Below, piece after piece: positions 16,378 through 25,676 of a stretch of 58,498 nt of DNA. The DNA comes from Methylocystis sp. (GTDB lineage Bacteria > Pseudomonadota > Alphaproteobacteria > Rhizobiales > Beijerinckiaceae). Location of the stretch: assembly GCF_021731785.1 (NCBI RefSeq), contig NZ_JAKFWS010000044.1, positions 1-58,498 of the forward strand, read 5' to 3'. Each line of letters begins with the position of its first letter. The first letter of the stretch is position 1. The translations under genes were made by a program, and so were the position numbers. Below the pieces are notes generated by a model that was not told where the DNA came from, did no database searches, and saw only the letters and a program-made list of their open reading frames with translations.

Positions 16378-17077
16378 GCCCGGCGGAGGACATCGCCTGT
16401 TCGACGACGAGGAAAACGCGCTCGCAACCTGCGAGGCCGCCCTGCAATGGCTGCAGCGCTATCGCGACGCCCACGGCGGCGTTTTTCCCGAACGAATTTT
16501 CAACGCGCTGATCCGCCTTCGTCCGTCCTGCTCCCCCGAAGTCATCGTTCACAAGCTCGTCGACGGCGAGGCGTTTTTTTGGCTTACCCTGCGCGCGGTC
16601 GACGAAGCCGATCCGTTCAATGGCATGTGGCATTACACGGGCAGCGTCGACCGATGTGGCGATTATCTAATCGGCGGCATACGCCGCGTGTTGCAGCGCG
16701 AGTTGTGTGGGGGCAAGCTGGAAAGCTGCCGGCATGTGGCGTCGATCTATCCCGTCTGCAGCCGCCGTTCCGACATTTTGAGCCTCCTGTTTTTGTGCAC
16801 GGTTGCGCGCGAGCCGTCATCGGCGGAAGAAGGCCGCTGGTTTTCGGCCCGGGAGGCGATGAGTCTGGCGCCGCTTCGAAAAGGTCTTGACGGCATCATT
16901 CCATCGCATCTGTTCGGCCTGTCGTTATGTCTGCGCGCGCTCGGCCTGCCGCATGACTGCCCTTGCATCGAACCCTCGCCCGCGGGAGCGCGGGTAAAAG
17001 GGGACAACGGCTTTTGCCAGGAGATTGTGTTGGTTGACGCTATCGACGCCGAGCTCGCAAGCTCCTTTGCGCCGTGA
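16352..17077 (+). CDS. Degenerate Nudix-like protein, last gene of the sugar operon
   Basis: 241 residues (a second ATG at 16361 is possible). The middle reads FFWLTLRAVDEAD, then GMWHYTGSVDRCGDYLIGGIRRVLQRELCG, which has the spacing of a Nudix domain (G..H.PGG..E..E....A..REL.EE.G) but lacks the metal-binding glutamates of the Nudix box. Several cysteines occur (VCSRRSD, PHDCPCIE). If related to Nudix proteins it would be non-hydrolytic, perhaps a binding or regulatory protein. Assignment is weak. It overlaps the preceding gene by 26 nt and is the last gene of the run. Confidence 0.6.
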   Translation: MGNMSSHDRPGGGHRLFDDEENALATCEAALQWLQRYRDAHGGVFPERIFNALIRLRPSCSPEVIVHKLVDGEAFFWLTLRAVDEADPFNGMWHYTGSVDRCGDYLIGGIRRVLQRELCGGKLESCRHVASIYPVCSRRSDILSLLFLCTVAREPSSAEEGRWFSAREAMSLAPLRKGLDGIIPSHLFGLSLCLRALGLPHDCPCIEPSPAGARVKGDNGFCQEIVLVDAIDAELASSFAP

Positions 17078-17129
17078 ATTTCAAGACGCCGCGTCTATTG
17101 ATCGGTTGCGGTTGATTTCCAATCCGGCG

Positions 17130-17972
17130 CTACTGCCCGCTGTCGAGCTTCGTCGCCATCAACGCGATGGTCTTGGCGTAAACGCGCGCCTTATTCCACT
17201 CGAGGAAGACCTCGAAATTGGGCTCGCCTTCCGCCCAGCCGGCGCCCGTGCGCCAACCTTTGCCTTTGAGGAAATTCGCTGTCGAAGCCAGCGCGTCCGC
17301 CGTCGAACGGATGAGATCTCGCCTGCCGTCGCCGTCGAAATCGACGCCATATTTGAGATAGGACGATGGCATGAACTGGGTCTGACCGATTTCCCCGGCC
17401 CAGTCGCCGCGCATCTGGGCGGGAGACATATCGCCGCGCTCGACGATCGTCAGCGCGTTGTTCAGCTCGTCCTTGAATTGCGCGGCGCGCCGGCAATCAT
17501 AAGCGAGCGTCGCCAGCGCCTGTAGCGTCTTAAAGCGCCCATTGTCGGCGCCAAAGCCGGTCTCCAACCCCCAGATCGCCACCAGCACCGAGCTTGGCAC
17601 GCCATAGCGCGACTCGATCTGCCGCAACAGCGCGGCGTGGCGCTGGAGCTGCGCACGAGCCTTGCTCAAGCGGCCGGGCGTCACCAGGCGGCTCGAGAAT
17701 TTCTCGAAGCTTTGGCGAAAAATCCGCTGTCCCCGATCGCGGCCGATCACCGCATGGTCATAGGATATATCCGCTAACGCTGCGTCGAGCGTGCGCTGTG
17801 AGAGACCGTTCGCCCGAGCCTCCCGCTTGACGCCCTCAAGCCATTCACCGAAGCCCGAAGCTGACGATCCGCAGGACTCGGCGCGCGCAGATGCGGCGCA
17901 GGCGAATAAGGCCAGAGCGCTGAAGGCGAACAACGCGCCGAGCGCGTTGGCGCGTTTTGCGAGCGTATTCAT
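17130..17972 (-). CDS. Lytic murein transglycosylase, MltB type (GH103)
   Basis: 280 residues with a hydrophobic signal segment ending in ASARA (residues 10-31), so periplasmic. The catalytic Glu lies in WGLETGFGAD (about residue 137); other family blocks are YGVPSSVLVAIWG, EIGQTQFMPSSYLKYGVDFDGDG and a TANFLKGKGW region. It cleaves the MurNAc-GlcNAc bond with formation of the 1,6-anhydro product. It lacks the C-terminal peptidoglycan-binding domain found in longer alphaproteobacterial homologues. It faces the sugar operon tail-to-tail with 52 bp between. Confidence 0.92.
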   Translation of the reverse strand: MNTLAKRANALGALFAFSALALFACAASARAESCGSSASGFGEWLEGVKREARANGLSQRTLDAALADISYDHAVIGRDRGQRIFRQSFEKFSSRLVTPGRLSKARAQLQRHAALLRQIESRYGVPSSVLVAIWGLETGFGADNGRFKTLQALATLAYDCRRAAQFKDELNNALTIVERGDMSPAQMRGDWAGEIGQTQFMPSSYLKYGVDFDGDGRRDLIRSTADALASTANFLKGKGWRTGAGWAEGEPNFEVFLEWNKARVYAKTIALMATKLDSGQ

Positions 17973-18058
17973 CGACCGGCACTGTAGTCAGGCCGGGAAC
18001 GCGCCGCAACAAGTCGCGCGCCGGCAGATCGCCGCGGCGCGCGAAGCGAAGCGCCGGA

Positions 18059-18286
18059 TCAGCGGCCCTTCTGCATGAACTGGCGTTTGCATGCCTTCGA
18101 AAGCTGGCTCACATGCGCGCGCAGACATCTTTCCACCGCGATCGCATTAGGCTCTTCCGCCGCGCAGAATTTGTGGGAATCGCGCTCGCAGGCCGCGCGC
18201 TGCTTGTCCACGGCGGTTCGCGCCGCCGCAGGATTGAGCGCGGCGAGGCCAATGAAGGCCGCAAGAAAAACAATCAGCTTTCTCAT
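18059..18286 (-). CDS. Small exported cysteine-rich repeat protein
   Basis: 75 residues from the ATG at 18286. A signal peptide (MRKLIVFLAAFIGLAALNPAAA) precedes a mature part with four cysteines in the pattern CERDSHKFC...CLRAH...CKR, as in the cysteine-rich (GLG1-like) repeat found in small proteobacterial periplasmic proteins. Function unknown; the disulfide pattern suggests a stable periplasmic helical pair. A longer frame upstream to 18373 is unlikely since the signal peptide begins at 18286. Confidence 0.7.
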   Translation of the reverse strand: MRKLIVFLAAFIGLAALNPAAARTAVDKQRAACERDSHKFCAAEEPNAIAVERCLRAHVSQLSKACKRQFMQKGR

Positions 18287-18394
18287 CGATCGACTCTGTG
18301 CCGTTAACGCCTGACCGCTCCGGTTCAACAGCGCGGCCAGCCCGATACCTGTCGCGAACGTGGCCGATATCAAGGGCCGGCGCCCGCGCCGGGC

Positions 18395-19054
18395 CTAATC
18401 GCAACCGAGAGGCATTTCGGGTGCGTCGTCCGGCACGATGAGCCTTGCGCCGGTACTGGCCAAAATATCCGATACGCTGACGCCCGGCGCGCGTTCGCGC
18501 AGGGCAAGCCCGTCATCTGTCGGTTCGATCACCGCAAGCTCGGTCACGATCAGGCTGACCCGCCGCGCCGCCGTTGGCGGCAACGTAAGCGTTTCGACGA
18601 GCTTCGGCTCACCCTTCGCGGCGTGCTGCATGGCGACGATGACGCGCTTGGCCCCGGCGACGAGATCCATGGCGCCGCCCATGCCCGGCGTGAACTTTCC
18701 GGGGATTATCCAGCTGGCGAGACGCCCCGAGGCGTCGACCTGCAGCGCGCCGAGCACGGCCAAGCCGACGTGGCCGCCTCTGATCAACGCAAAGCTCGTC
18801 GCGCTGTCGAAGCTGGCGGCGCCTGGCAGCGCCGCGATGAACCCGCCGCCCGCGTCGACGAGATCGCGATTCGCCATTCCCTCTGGCGGCGGCGCGCTGA
18901 AGCCGATGAGCCCGTTCTCGGTCTGAAAAGCGACCGAAATTCCCATCGGCACGAAGCGCGCCACGAGCGTCGGCAGGCCGATCCCGAGATTGACCAGCAT
19001 GCCGTCGCGCAGCTCCATGGCGACGCGCCGTGCGATGGTTTCCTTCGCGTCCAT
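18395..19054 (-). CDS. scoB: 3-oxoacid CoA-transferase, subunit B
   Basis: 219 residues. The catalytic Glu is in QTENGLIGF, the family motif ENGLxG; other landmarks are VNLGIGLPTLVA and the GGAMDLVAGAKRVIVAMQH block. With subunit A it moves CoA from succinyl-CoA (or acetyl-CoA) to acetoacetate or related 3-oxoacids, serving ketone-body or polyhydroxybutyrate turnover. The ATG overlaps the stop of subunit A by 1 nt (TGATG), indicating coupled translation. AtoA-type substrate preference cannot be excluded. Confidence 0.9.
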   Translation of the reverse strand: MDAKETIARRVAMELRDGMLVNLGIGLPTLVARFVPMGISVAFQTENGLIGFSAPPPEGMANRDLVDAGGGFIAALPGAASFDSATSFALIRGGHVGLAVLGALQVDASGRLASWIIPGKFTPGMGGAMDLVAGAKRVIVAMQHAAKGEPKLVETLTLPPTAARRVSLIVTELAVIEPTDDGLALRERAPGVSVSDILASTGARLIVPDDAPEMPLGCD

Positions 19055-19710
19055 CAGCGCGCCCTGCCGACAAGGTGGGTGACAAGCACGCCGGGCGTGC
19101 GCACCGCGTCAGGCGGAATGACTCCGGCAGGCACGATTTCATCTGGTTCGGCAATGACGCAATCGGCGGCGAGCGCCATGACCGGATTGAAATTCGCCGC
19201 GGTCAGCCGATAGGTCAGATTGCCGCAATAATCGGCTTCATGCGCGCGCAGCAGTGCGAAGTCCGCGCGCATCGGCTTTTCGAGGAGAAAAGTCGCGCCG
19301 TCGATCTCGATGACCTGCTTGCCCTGCGCGACCATCGTGCCGACGCCGGTCGGCGTCAAAACGCCGCCGAGGCCGGCGCCGCCGGCGCGGATGCGTTCGG
19401 CGAGCGTGCCTTGCGGAATGAGCTCAACTTCGATGGCGCCGTCGCTCATCAATCGCTGCGTCGTCGGATTTGTGCCGATGTGCGACGCTTCGACGCGCGC
19501 GACGCACCCCGCCTCGATCAGCCTGCCGACGCCGACGGTCGGATAGGCGGTGTCGTTGCCGATGATGGTCAGTCCGCGCGCGCCTCGCGAGATGAGCGCG
19601 TCGATCAGCCGATCAGGCGAGCCGACGCCCAAAAAACCGCCGATCATCACCCTCGCGCCATCGACAACGAGCGCTGCCGCCGCTTCGGCGGTGATCGCGG
19701 CTTTTCTCAC
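19054..19710 (-). CDS. scoA: 3-oxoacid CoA-transferase, subunit A
   Basis: 218 residues from a GTG at 19710; the open frame extends to 19749 but the family begins at VRKAAITAEAA. The CoA-binding motif GGFLGVGSPDRLIDAL, the PQGTLAERIRAGGAGLGGVLTP block and GNLTYRLTAANFNPVMA are diagnostic of the alpha subunit (AtoD/ScoA). It works as a heteromer with the subunit encoded directly downstream. No other ketone-body gene is adjacent; the next genes upstream are for galactose use. Confidence 0.9.
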   Translation of the reverse strand: MRKAAITAEAAAALVVDGARVMIGGFLGVGSPDRLIDALISRGARGLTIIGNDTAYPTVGVGRLIEAGCVARVEASHIGTNPTTQRLMSDGAIEVELIPQGTLAERIRAGGAGLGGVLTPTGVGTMVAQGKQVIEIDGATFLLEKPMRADFALLRAHEADYCGNLTYRLTAANFNPVMALAADCVIAEPDEIVPAGVIPPDAVRTPGVLVTHLVGRAR

Positions 19711-19779
19711 TTCGCCGGTCCTCCCGCGAACGGCTCCTCGCAAACCCACTGCGCTATATGAGCACCGGCGCGGCGACGA

Positions 19780-20841
19780 TCAATCGCGACCCTCCCGGGC
19801 AGCCCGATCGAGATGATGGATTTCGGAATCCTCGCGAAGACGCGCCGCCGCCGCTTCCGGCGTGATGTCGCGCTGGGGTTCGCCAAGCAGTTCGAATCCC
19901 ACCATGAACTTCCGCACGCTCGCCGAACGCAAGAGCGGCGGATAGAAATGCGCATGAAAATGCCAGCCGGGGTGGTGCGCGCCGTCGGTGGGACGCTGGT
20001 GAAACCCCATCGAATAGGGAAAGTCGGTCTCGAACAGATTGTCGTAGCGAATGGTCAGGCGCCGGAGGATGTCGGCAAGCGCGCTTACCTCCTCGGCGGC
20101 GAGTTCGTCGAAAGCGCCGACATGCCGTGTTGGCAGCACCATGGTTTCGAACGGCCAGATCGCCCAGAACGGAACAAGCGCAACGAAACGTTCGTTGCGG
20201 CAAACGATGCGCGCCTCGAGCTTTTCTTCGAGCGCCAGATAGTCGCAGAGAAGACAGGAGCCGTTACGTTCCAGATAGGCGCTTTGCCGCTTCGATTCCT
20301 TGACGGCTTCGTTGGGCATGCTGTGCGTCGCCCAGATTTGACAATGGGGATGCGGATTGCTCGCGCCCATCGCCGCGCCGCGATTTTCGAAAATCTGCAC
20401 ATAGTTGATCATGTCGTCAGCGCCGAGCCGCATGGTTTCGTCGCGCCATGCCTCGATGACCGGAACGATTTCCTCGACGCTCATGCGCGGCAGGGTCAGA
20501 TCATGACGCTCCGAAAAACACAGCACGCGGCATCGGCCGGGTTCGCTTTGCGCGACAAGCAGTCCGTCATGAGCGACAACCTGCGCCGACGCGTGAAGGG
20601 TGAGCGCGGCAAAGTCGTTGTCGAAGGCGAAAACGCCTTTATAGGGAGGATTTCGTTCGCCATTGGCCCGTTCGTTGCCGGGACAAAGATAACAGGACGG
20701 ATCGTATCGGGGTCGATCCGCGTCGCGCACTTTCTCGAGCTGTCCTTGCCAGGGCCGGCTCGTGCGATGCGGCGACACCAGAACCCACTCGCCGGTGAGC
20801 TGATTGAGCCGGCGATGCGAGGCGCTATCGAGCAGAGACAT
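19780..20841 (-). CDS. galT: Galactose-1-phosphate uridylyltransferase
   Basis: 353 residues. The active-site histidine motif is [11 protein letters not shown] (nucleophilic His in HPHCQ), preceded by the zinc-ligand cysteines of CYLCPGN and followed by the second-half motif [13 protein letters not shown]. It exchanges UMP between UDP-glucose and galactose-1-phosphate in the Leloir pathway. The start overlaps the 3' end of galK by 17 nt, so the two are one transcript. galE and galM are not in the window. Confidence 0.95.
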   Translation of the reverse strand: MSLLDSASHRRLNQLTGEWVLVSPHRTSRPWQGQLEKVRDADRPRYDPSCYLCPGNERANGERNPPYKGVFAFDNDFAALTLHASAQVVAHDGLLVAQSEPGRCRVLCFSERHDLTLPRMSVEEIVPVIEAWRDETMRLGADDMINYVQIFENRGAAMGASNPHPHCQIWATHSMPNEAVKESKRQSAYLERNGSCLLCDYLALEEKLEARIVCRNERFVALVPFWAIWPFETMVLPTRHVGAFDELAAEEVSALADILRRLTIRYDNLFETDFPYSMGFHQRPTDGAHHPGWHFHAHFYPPLLRSASVRKFMVGFELLGEPQRDITPEAAAARLREDSEIHHLDRAAREGRD

Positions 20842-22012
20842 GCGCCGCTCCTATCAGACCGGCCGGACCCGCGCCGGGACCGGGGACGCAGGCGAGGATC
20901 GGCGGGGTCACGCCCGTCGCCGTTCGATATCTCTCGGCCATGGCCTGCGCGAAAGCTTCAGCCCGCGTTCCGTCGACGAGATTGATGGTGCAGCCGCCGA
21001 AGCCGCCGCCCATCATCCGCGCGCCATAGACTCCCGGAAAGCTGCGCGCGATATCGACCATGAGGTCGAGTTCGGCGCAGCTCACCTGATAGTCGTCACG
21101 CAGGCTGTCATGCGAGAGATTCATCAGACGGCCGCATTCCTCAAGGTCTCCCGCATCGAGCGCCGCGGCGGCGCGCAGGGTTCGATCGATCTCGCCGACG
21201 ACATGGCGCGCGCGGCGAAACACAAGCTCGGGCATCGAGTCGACGTATCGCATCAATTGGTCGAACGTCACGTCCCGCAACGCCGATATGCCCGCGATCC
21301 GTGTCGACAGCGCCGCGACCGCGCGCTCGCAGTCCTCGCGACGCGCGTTATATTCATCGGCTGCGAGCTGGTGGCGCACCATAGTGTCGCAAAGGACAAG
21401 ACGCGCTTGCGGGTCGATCGTAACTTTCCGCGCCGTCAGGCTGCGGCAGTCAAGCAGCAGCGCGCTCCCTGCGACGGCGCAGCATGATATGTATTGATCC
21501 ATAATTCCGCAGCGGACGCCAACGAATTGATTCTCGGCGCGCTGACAAATCTTGGCGAGTTCGACTCTGTCGATCTCTGCGCCGGAGATCGTCAAGAGCG
21601 CAAAGCCCGCCGAGACTTCGAACGCCGCGGAGGCGGAGAGTCCGGCGCCGATCGGGAGATTGCCGTCAAAGACGAGATCGGCGCCGCTCAGCCTGTAGCC
21701 GGCCTGCTCAAGAAAAATCGCGACGCCGCGGATATAGTCGCTCCAGTCGCCGCGCGGCTGCGCCGCCGGATCGTCGAGATCGAATTCGACGATGTCGTCC
21801 ATGATCAGCGAGCGTAGGCGCAGGCGCCGATCGGGCCGCGGGGCGATCGCAGCCCAGATCGAGAGGTTGAGCGCCGCGGGCATGACGAAGCCGTCATTGT
21901 AGTCGGTATGTTCGCCAATGAGGTTGATGCGGCCGGGCGCCCGAAACAGGCGCGGCGCGCGCTGGAAGCTCTGGCGGAAGGCGGCGATCAGATCTTGCTC
22001 GATCGATTCCAT
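20825..22012 (-). CDS. galK: Galactokinase
   Basis: 395 residues from the ATG at 22012 (a GTG three codons earlier is possible). GHMP kinase landmarks: the galactokinase signature [17 protein letters not shown] near the N-terminus, the ATP-binding [15 protein letters not shown], and [14 protein letters not shown] near the C-terminus. It phosphorylates galactose at C1 using ATP. It is the first gene of galK-galT and is divergent from the GH42 beta-galactosidase gene, with 84 bp between the two starts that must hold both promoters. Confidence 0.95.
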   Translation of the reverse strand: MESIEQDLIAAFRQSFQRAPRLFRAPGRINLIGEHTDYNDGFVMPAALNLSIWAAIAPRPDRRLRLRSLIMDDIVEFDLDDPAAQPRGDWSDYIRGVAIFLEQAGYRLSGADLVFDGNLPIGAGLSASAAFEVSAGFALLTISGAEIDRVELAKICQRAENQFVGVRCGIMDQYISCCAVAGSALLLDCRSLTARKVTIDPQARLVLCDTMVRHQLAADEYNARREDCERAVAALSTRIAGISALRDVTFDQLMRYVDSMPELVFRRARHVVGEIDRTLRAAAALDAGDLEECGRLMNLSHDSLRDDYQVSCAELDLMVDIARSFPGVYGARMMGGGFGGCTINLVDGTRAEAFAQAMAERYRTATGVTPPILACVPGPGAGPAGLIGAAHVSAR

Positions 22013-22096
22013 TCCAGCCACAGTCCCGTTGTCATCAAACCGTCAAGGCGACGCCGCATCGAACGCGCGACAAGGAAATCAAATGATCGTCTGCGC

Positions 22097-24061
22097 ATGA
22101 CACGTCAACGCCTGGGCGTTTGCTACTATCCCGAACATTGGCCAAAGTCACGCTGGAGCGAGGACGCGGCCATGATGAAGGAGATAGGTCTTTCCTTCGT
22201 ACGTGTCGGCGAATTCTCCTGGTCGCGGCTGGAGCCCTGCGACGGTGTCTATGATTTCGCTTGGCTCGCCCAAGCTATCGATGCGCTCGATGGCGTTGGC
22301 CTCAAGGTCGTGCTCGGAACGCCAACCGCAACGCCGCCCAAATGGCTTGTCGACAAGATGCCGGACATGGCGGCGCTCGACGCCAATGGGCGGCCGCGAA
22401 GATTCGGTTCGCGCCGGCACTATTGCTTCAGTCATGAAGGCTATGCTCAGGAGTGCGACCGAATCGTCGAGCGTTTGGCGCAAAGTTTCGGCGCGCATCC
22501 CGCCATCGCCGCATGGCAGACCGACAATGAATATGGCTGCCACGACACCGTGCTGAGCTATTCGCAGGCGGCGCTGCGGGCGTTTCGCCGATGGTGCGAA
22601 GCCAAATATCGCCGCATCGAAACGCTGAACGAAGCCTGGGGGAATGTCTTCTGGTCGATGGACTATCGAAGCTTCGACGAGATCGAACTGCCGAACATGA
22701 CCGTCACCGAGGCCAATCCATCGCATCTGATGGATTTCCGGCGCTTCTCGTCGGATCAGGTCGTCGCCTTCAATCAACGCCAAGCGCGGATCATCAGACG
22801 CCATGCGCCGGGCGCGACGATCCTTCACAACTTCATGGGCTCATTCGTCGACTTCGATCATTATGCGCTGTCCGACGATCTCGATGTCGCCGCGTGGGAC
22901 AGCTACCCGCTCGGCTTTCTCGAACGCTCATCGCATGACGACGCCTTCAAGCTACGCTACATGCGGGTCGGCGATCCCGACTTTCAGGCCTTTCATCACG
23001 ACCTCTATCGCGCCTGCGGCCGCGGCCGATGGCAGATAATGGAGCAGCAGCCCGGGCCGGTGAATTGGGCGCCGTGGAATCCGGCCCCCGCCGCAGGCGC
23101 GGTGCGGCTGTGGACCTTCGAGGCTTTCGCCGCCGGGGCCGAGACCGTAAGCTATTTTCGCTGGCGCCAGGCGCCCTTCGCGCAGGAGCAGATGCACGAG
23201 GGGCTGTTGCTGCCGAACGCCGAGCCCAATGAAGGCTTTAATATCGTCGCACGCGTTTCGCGGGAGCTGTCGGCGCTCGATGCGCGCGTCGAAACGGTTC
23301 GCGCGCCGGTCGCGCTCATCTTCGACTATGAGAGCGCCTGGGCGTGGCGCATCGAACCGCAAGGCCAGGACTTCTCCTATTTCGACCTCATGCTGTCGAT
23401 TTACCGAGGTCTGCGGCGCGCCGGTCTTTCCGTCGACGTCACTGCGCCGACCGCCGCGGCCGTCGCCGCGCGCAGACTGATCGTCGCGCCTGCGCTGTTC
23501 GCGCCGTCTCTAGAATTTACGGAGGCGCTGGCGGAAAGCGGCGCGACGCTCCTGCTTGGCCCACGCGCCGGATCAAAGACCGCCGATTTTCAAATTCCGG
23601 CCAATCTACCGCCGGGAGCGCTGCGAAGCCTCATCGACATTCGCGTCAGACGGATCGAGAGCCTTCGTCCCGGAGCATCCGTCAAGATATCTGGCGAGGG
23701 CGCCTTCGTGCGGTGGCGCGAATCTTTGCTGCTCGGAGAGAGCGTTCGCCGCGAACTCATATCGGACGACGGCGGGACGGCGCTCGCGCGATGCGGCAAC
23801 GTCTTCTATCTCTCAGGCTGGCCCGACGACGACTTGCTGGCGAGCGTCCTGCGTCGGGTTTTCAGCGCCGCTGAAATAGCGACGCTCGATCTCGCCGAAG
23901 ATATCCGCATCCGCGACAATGGCGCGATGCGCTACATTTTCAACTATGGCGCCGAGGCTACAGATGTCTCGGCGCTCATCGGCCAAGAAACACTGTTGCT
24001 CGGCGAGCCGATTCTCGAACCTTGCGGCGTCGCCGCCTTCAGACGCGCGACCGACCGCTGA
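22097..24061 (+). CDS. Beta-galactosidase, GH42 family
   Basis: 654 residues, cytoplasmic, about the usual GH42 length. The N-terminal TIM barrel starts with GVCYYPEHWP; the acid/base Glu is in QTDNEYG (about residue 147) and the nucleophile Glu in MEQQPGPVNW (about residue 315). The trimerisation and C-terminal domains follow. It releases galactose from beta-galactosides for the adjacent galK-galT genes. A strong GGA sits before an ATG at 22083 that opens a five-codon frame (MIVCA) ending in ATGA at the real start, so translation may be coupled to that mini-frame. Confidence 0.93.
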   Translation: MTRQRLGVCYYPEHWPKSRWSEDAAMMKEIGLSFVRVGEFSWSRLEPCDGVYDFAWLAQAIDALDGVGLKVVLGTPTATPPKWLVDKMPDMAALDANGRPRRFGSRRHYCFSHEGYAQECDRIVERLAQSFGAHPAIAAWQTDNEYGCHDTVLSYSQAALRAFRRWCEAKYRRIETLNEAWGNVFWSMDYRSFDEIELPNMTVTEANPSHLMDFRRFSSDQVVAFNQRQARIIRRHAPGATILHNFMGSFVDFDHYALSDDLDVAAWDSYPLGFLERSSHDDAFKLRYMRVGDPDFQAFHHDLYRACGRGRWQIMEQQPGPVNWAPWNPAPAAGAVRLWTFEAFAAGAETVSYFRWRQAPFAQEQMHEGLLLPNAEPNEGFNIVARVSRELSALDARVETVRAPVALIFDYESAWAWRIEPQGQDFSYFDLMLSIYRGLRRAGLSVDVTAPTAAAVAARRLIVAPALFAPSLEFTEALAESGATLLLGPRAGSKTADFQIPANLPPGALRSLIDIRVRRIESLRPGASVKISGEGAFVRWRESLLLGESVRRELISDDGGTALARCGNVFYLSGWPDDDLLASVLRRVFSAAEIATLDLAEDIRIRDNGAMRYIFNYGAEATDVSALIGQETLLLGEPILEPCGVAAFRRATDR

Positions 24062-24088
24062 ATTCTTCGAAGTCTCTTAGCGCGCGGC

Positions 24089-25102
24089 TCAGAACACAAG
24101 AAAGGACGCGACGACGAAGTAGGTGAGAAGCGAAAAAGTGTCCTGCACCACGGTGGCGACCGGTCCGGAGCCGAGCGCTGCGTCAAAGCCGAGCCGCGCA
24201 AACAGCCATGGCATCAGAAAACCGAAGGCCGTGGCGATGGTGCTCGCGACCGCCAGCGAAATCCCGACGGTCGCAGCAAGCCCGACGCTCGAAAAGAAGA
24301 ACCAGACGATCGGAAAGGCGAGACAGCCAAGCATCGCGCCGAGCAGCGCTCCGGTGCCAAGTTCGCCCGCAAACAGCGGCAGCAGGGCGGAATCGGTCAG
24401 GGACAGCCCGCGCACGACCACGACTTCCGATTGCGTGCCCACCGAATCAGCAAGATAGATGATCGCCGGGATAAAGAAGGCGACCGCGATATGCGCGCTG
24501 AGCGCGGACTCGAAGCGCGACATCATCGCGGTCGCCGCGGCGCTGCCCGCCATGCCGACAAGCAACCAGGGCAATCGATAGAGCGCGCGACGATGCGGCG
24601 CGGCGGTCAGGGCGTCTTTTGCGGCCTCTGACTTGCCGAGGATGCCCACCATATGATGCAGATCCTCGAGATGCTCGTCGCGCAGGATCGTCATCAGCGC
24701 GCGCGCCGGCACGGCGCCGAGAAACCTGCCTTCCGCGTCACAGACGGCCAATATTGACAGACCTGCATGAATGGCGACGCTCGCCGCAGCTTCGCGATCA
24801 GCGTCGAGCGAGACGCTATAGGCCTGGGCGTTTCGTGCGATGTCATGCAGCGGGGTCCTCTCCGGCGCGCCAAGCAGATCGCGTATGGCGACGACGCCGA
24901 TGAGGCGACGATCCTCGGCAAGCGCGAAAACATGCGAGGCGTCGTCGAAGCGCCGCCCGATCAATCGCGCTCGCGCCTCGCCGACGCTCTCCTGCCAGCC
25001 GGCTATGGGAACCGACGCCACAAGATAGCGCCCGACCGTCTGGCCGTTCATCTCCGCTGGAGGCAGGCGGTCTGGCGTCAGGATACGGGACAGTGCGGTC
25101 AT
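24089..25102 (-). CDS. MgtE-like magnesium transporter without the N-domain
   Basis: 337 residues. Two CBS domains (about residues 25-145) are followed by about five membrane helices that contain the conserved IIYLADSVGTQSEVVVVRGL, and a GELGTGALLGAMLG helix. This is the MgtE channel fold, where CBS domains sense Mg2+ and gate the pore. The usual N-terminal superhelical MgtE_N domain of about 130 residues is absent, so gating may differ. The gene converges on the beta-galactosidase gene (27 bp apart) and lies opposite to the ion-related genes that start at 25326. Confidence 0.85.
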   Translation of the reverse strand: MTALSRILTPDRLPPAEMNGQTVGRYLVASVPIAGWQESVGEARARLIGRRFDDASHVFALAEDRRLIGVVAIRDLLGAPERTPLHDIARNAQAYSVSLDADREAAASVAIHAGLSILAVCDAEGRFLGAVPARALMTILRDEHLEDLHHMVGILGKSEAAKDALTAAPHRRALYRLPWLLVGMAGSAAATAMMSRFESALSAHIAVAFFIPAIIYLADSVGTQSEVVVVRGLSLTDSALLPLFAGELGTGALLGAMLGCLAFPIVWFFFSSVGLAATVGISLAVASTIATAFGFLMPWLFARLGFDAALGSGPVATVVQDTFSLLTYFVVASFLVF

Positions 25103-25325
25103 AGCGTCTCATGATGCTCTAGAGAGTCGAGCGGCGTCCCGGCAGATTCAGGCGTCGTGCAGCCGCCGCTCATAGGAACGCGCCACGTTACAGTTATGTG
25201 ACGGCGTCCTCACGCTCTTTTCGCGATTTGCGTCGATTGCTGCATGATAGGATGTCTTGATAGAATTCTTGGCCGTCGCCGCTTCGCCCCGACGGCGCAC
25301 AGCGAATCGGACCGGAGTCGAAGCG

Positions 25326-25676
25326 ATGAAACCCTTTGGATTTGCAGTGGGCGTTCTGACCGGGGCCGCTGCGGTTTTGCTGCTCACCCGTCAGGAAACG
25401 CGGCGCGTGCGCCCAGTCGCCAAAGCGGCGCTGAAGGCGGCGATGATGGCCTATCATGAAGCGCGCGTGCAAGGCGCCGAACTCGCCGAAGCCGCCGAGG
25501 ATCTCTTTGCCGAAGCGAAGTCCGAGGCCGCCTCGGATATTTTCGCCGCGGCGATGGCCGCCGCCCAAGCGAAGGCGAAGCACCAACCAACGTCCGAAGC
25601 GGCCCCTCCTAAATCCGAGACCGGCGCCGCGACGGCCGAAGCCCCGGCGTCGCGCGCCGCGGGCGAGAGCGCGTAA
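25326..25676 (+). CDS. Small membrane-anchored Ala-rich protein
   Basis: 116 residues. One N-terminal membrane helix (residues 4-20, FGFAVGVLTGAAAVLLL) is followed by a basic turn and a long Ala/Glu/Lys-rich helical region, then a disordered tail. The shape resembles DUF5132/YtxH-type proteins that accompany HMA_2 and P-type ATPase genes. No catalytic motif. The TAA stop directly abuts the ATG of the next gene (TAAATG), so the two are co-translated. Confidence 0.65.
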   Translation: MKPFGFAVGVLTGAAAVLLLTRQETRRVRPVAKAALKAAMMAYHEARVQGAELAEAAEDLFAEAKSEAASDIFAAAMAAAQAKAKHQPTSEAAPPKSETGAATAEAPASRAAGESA

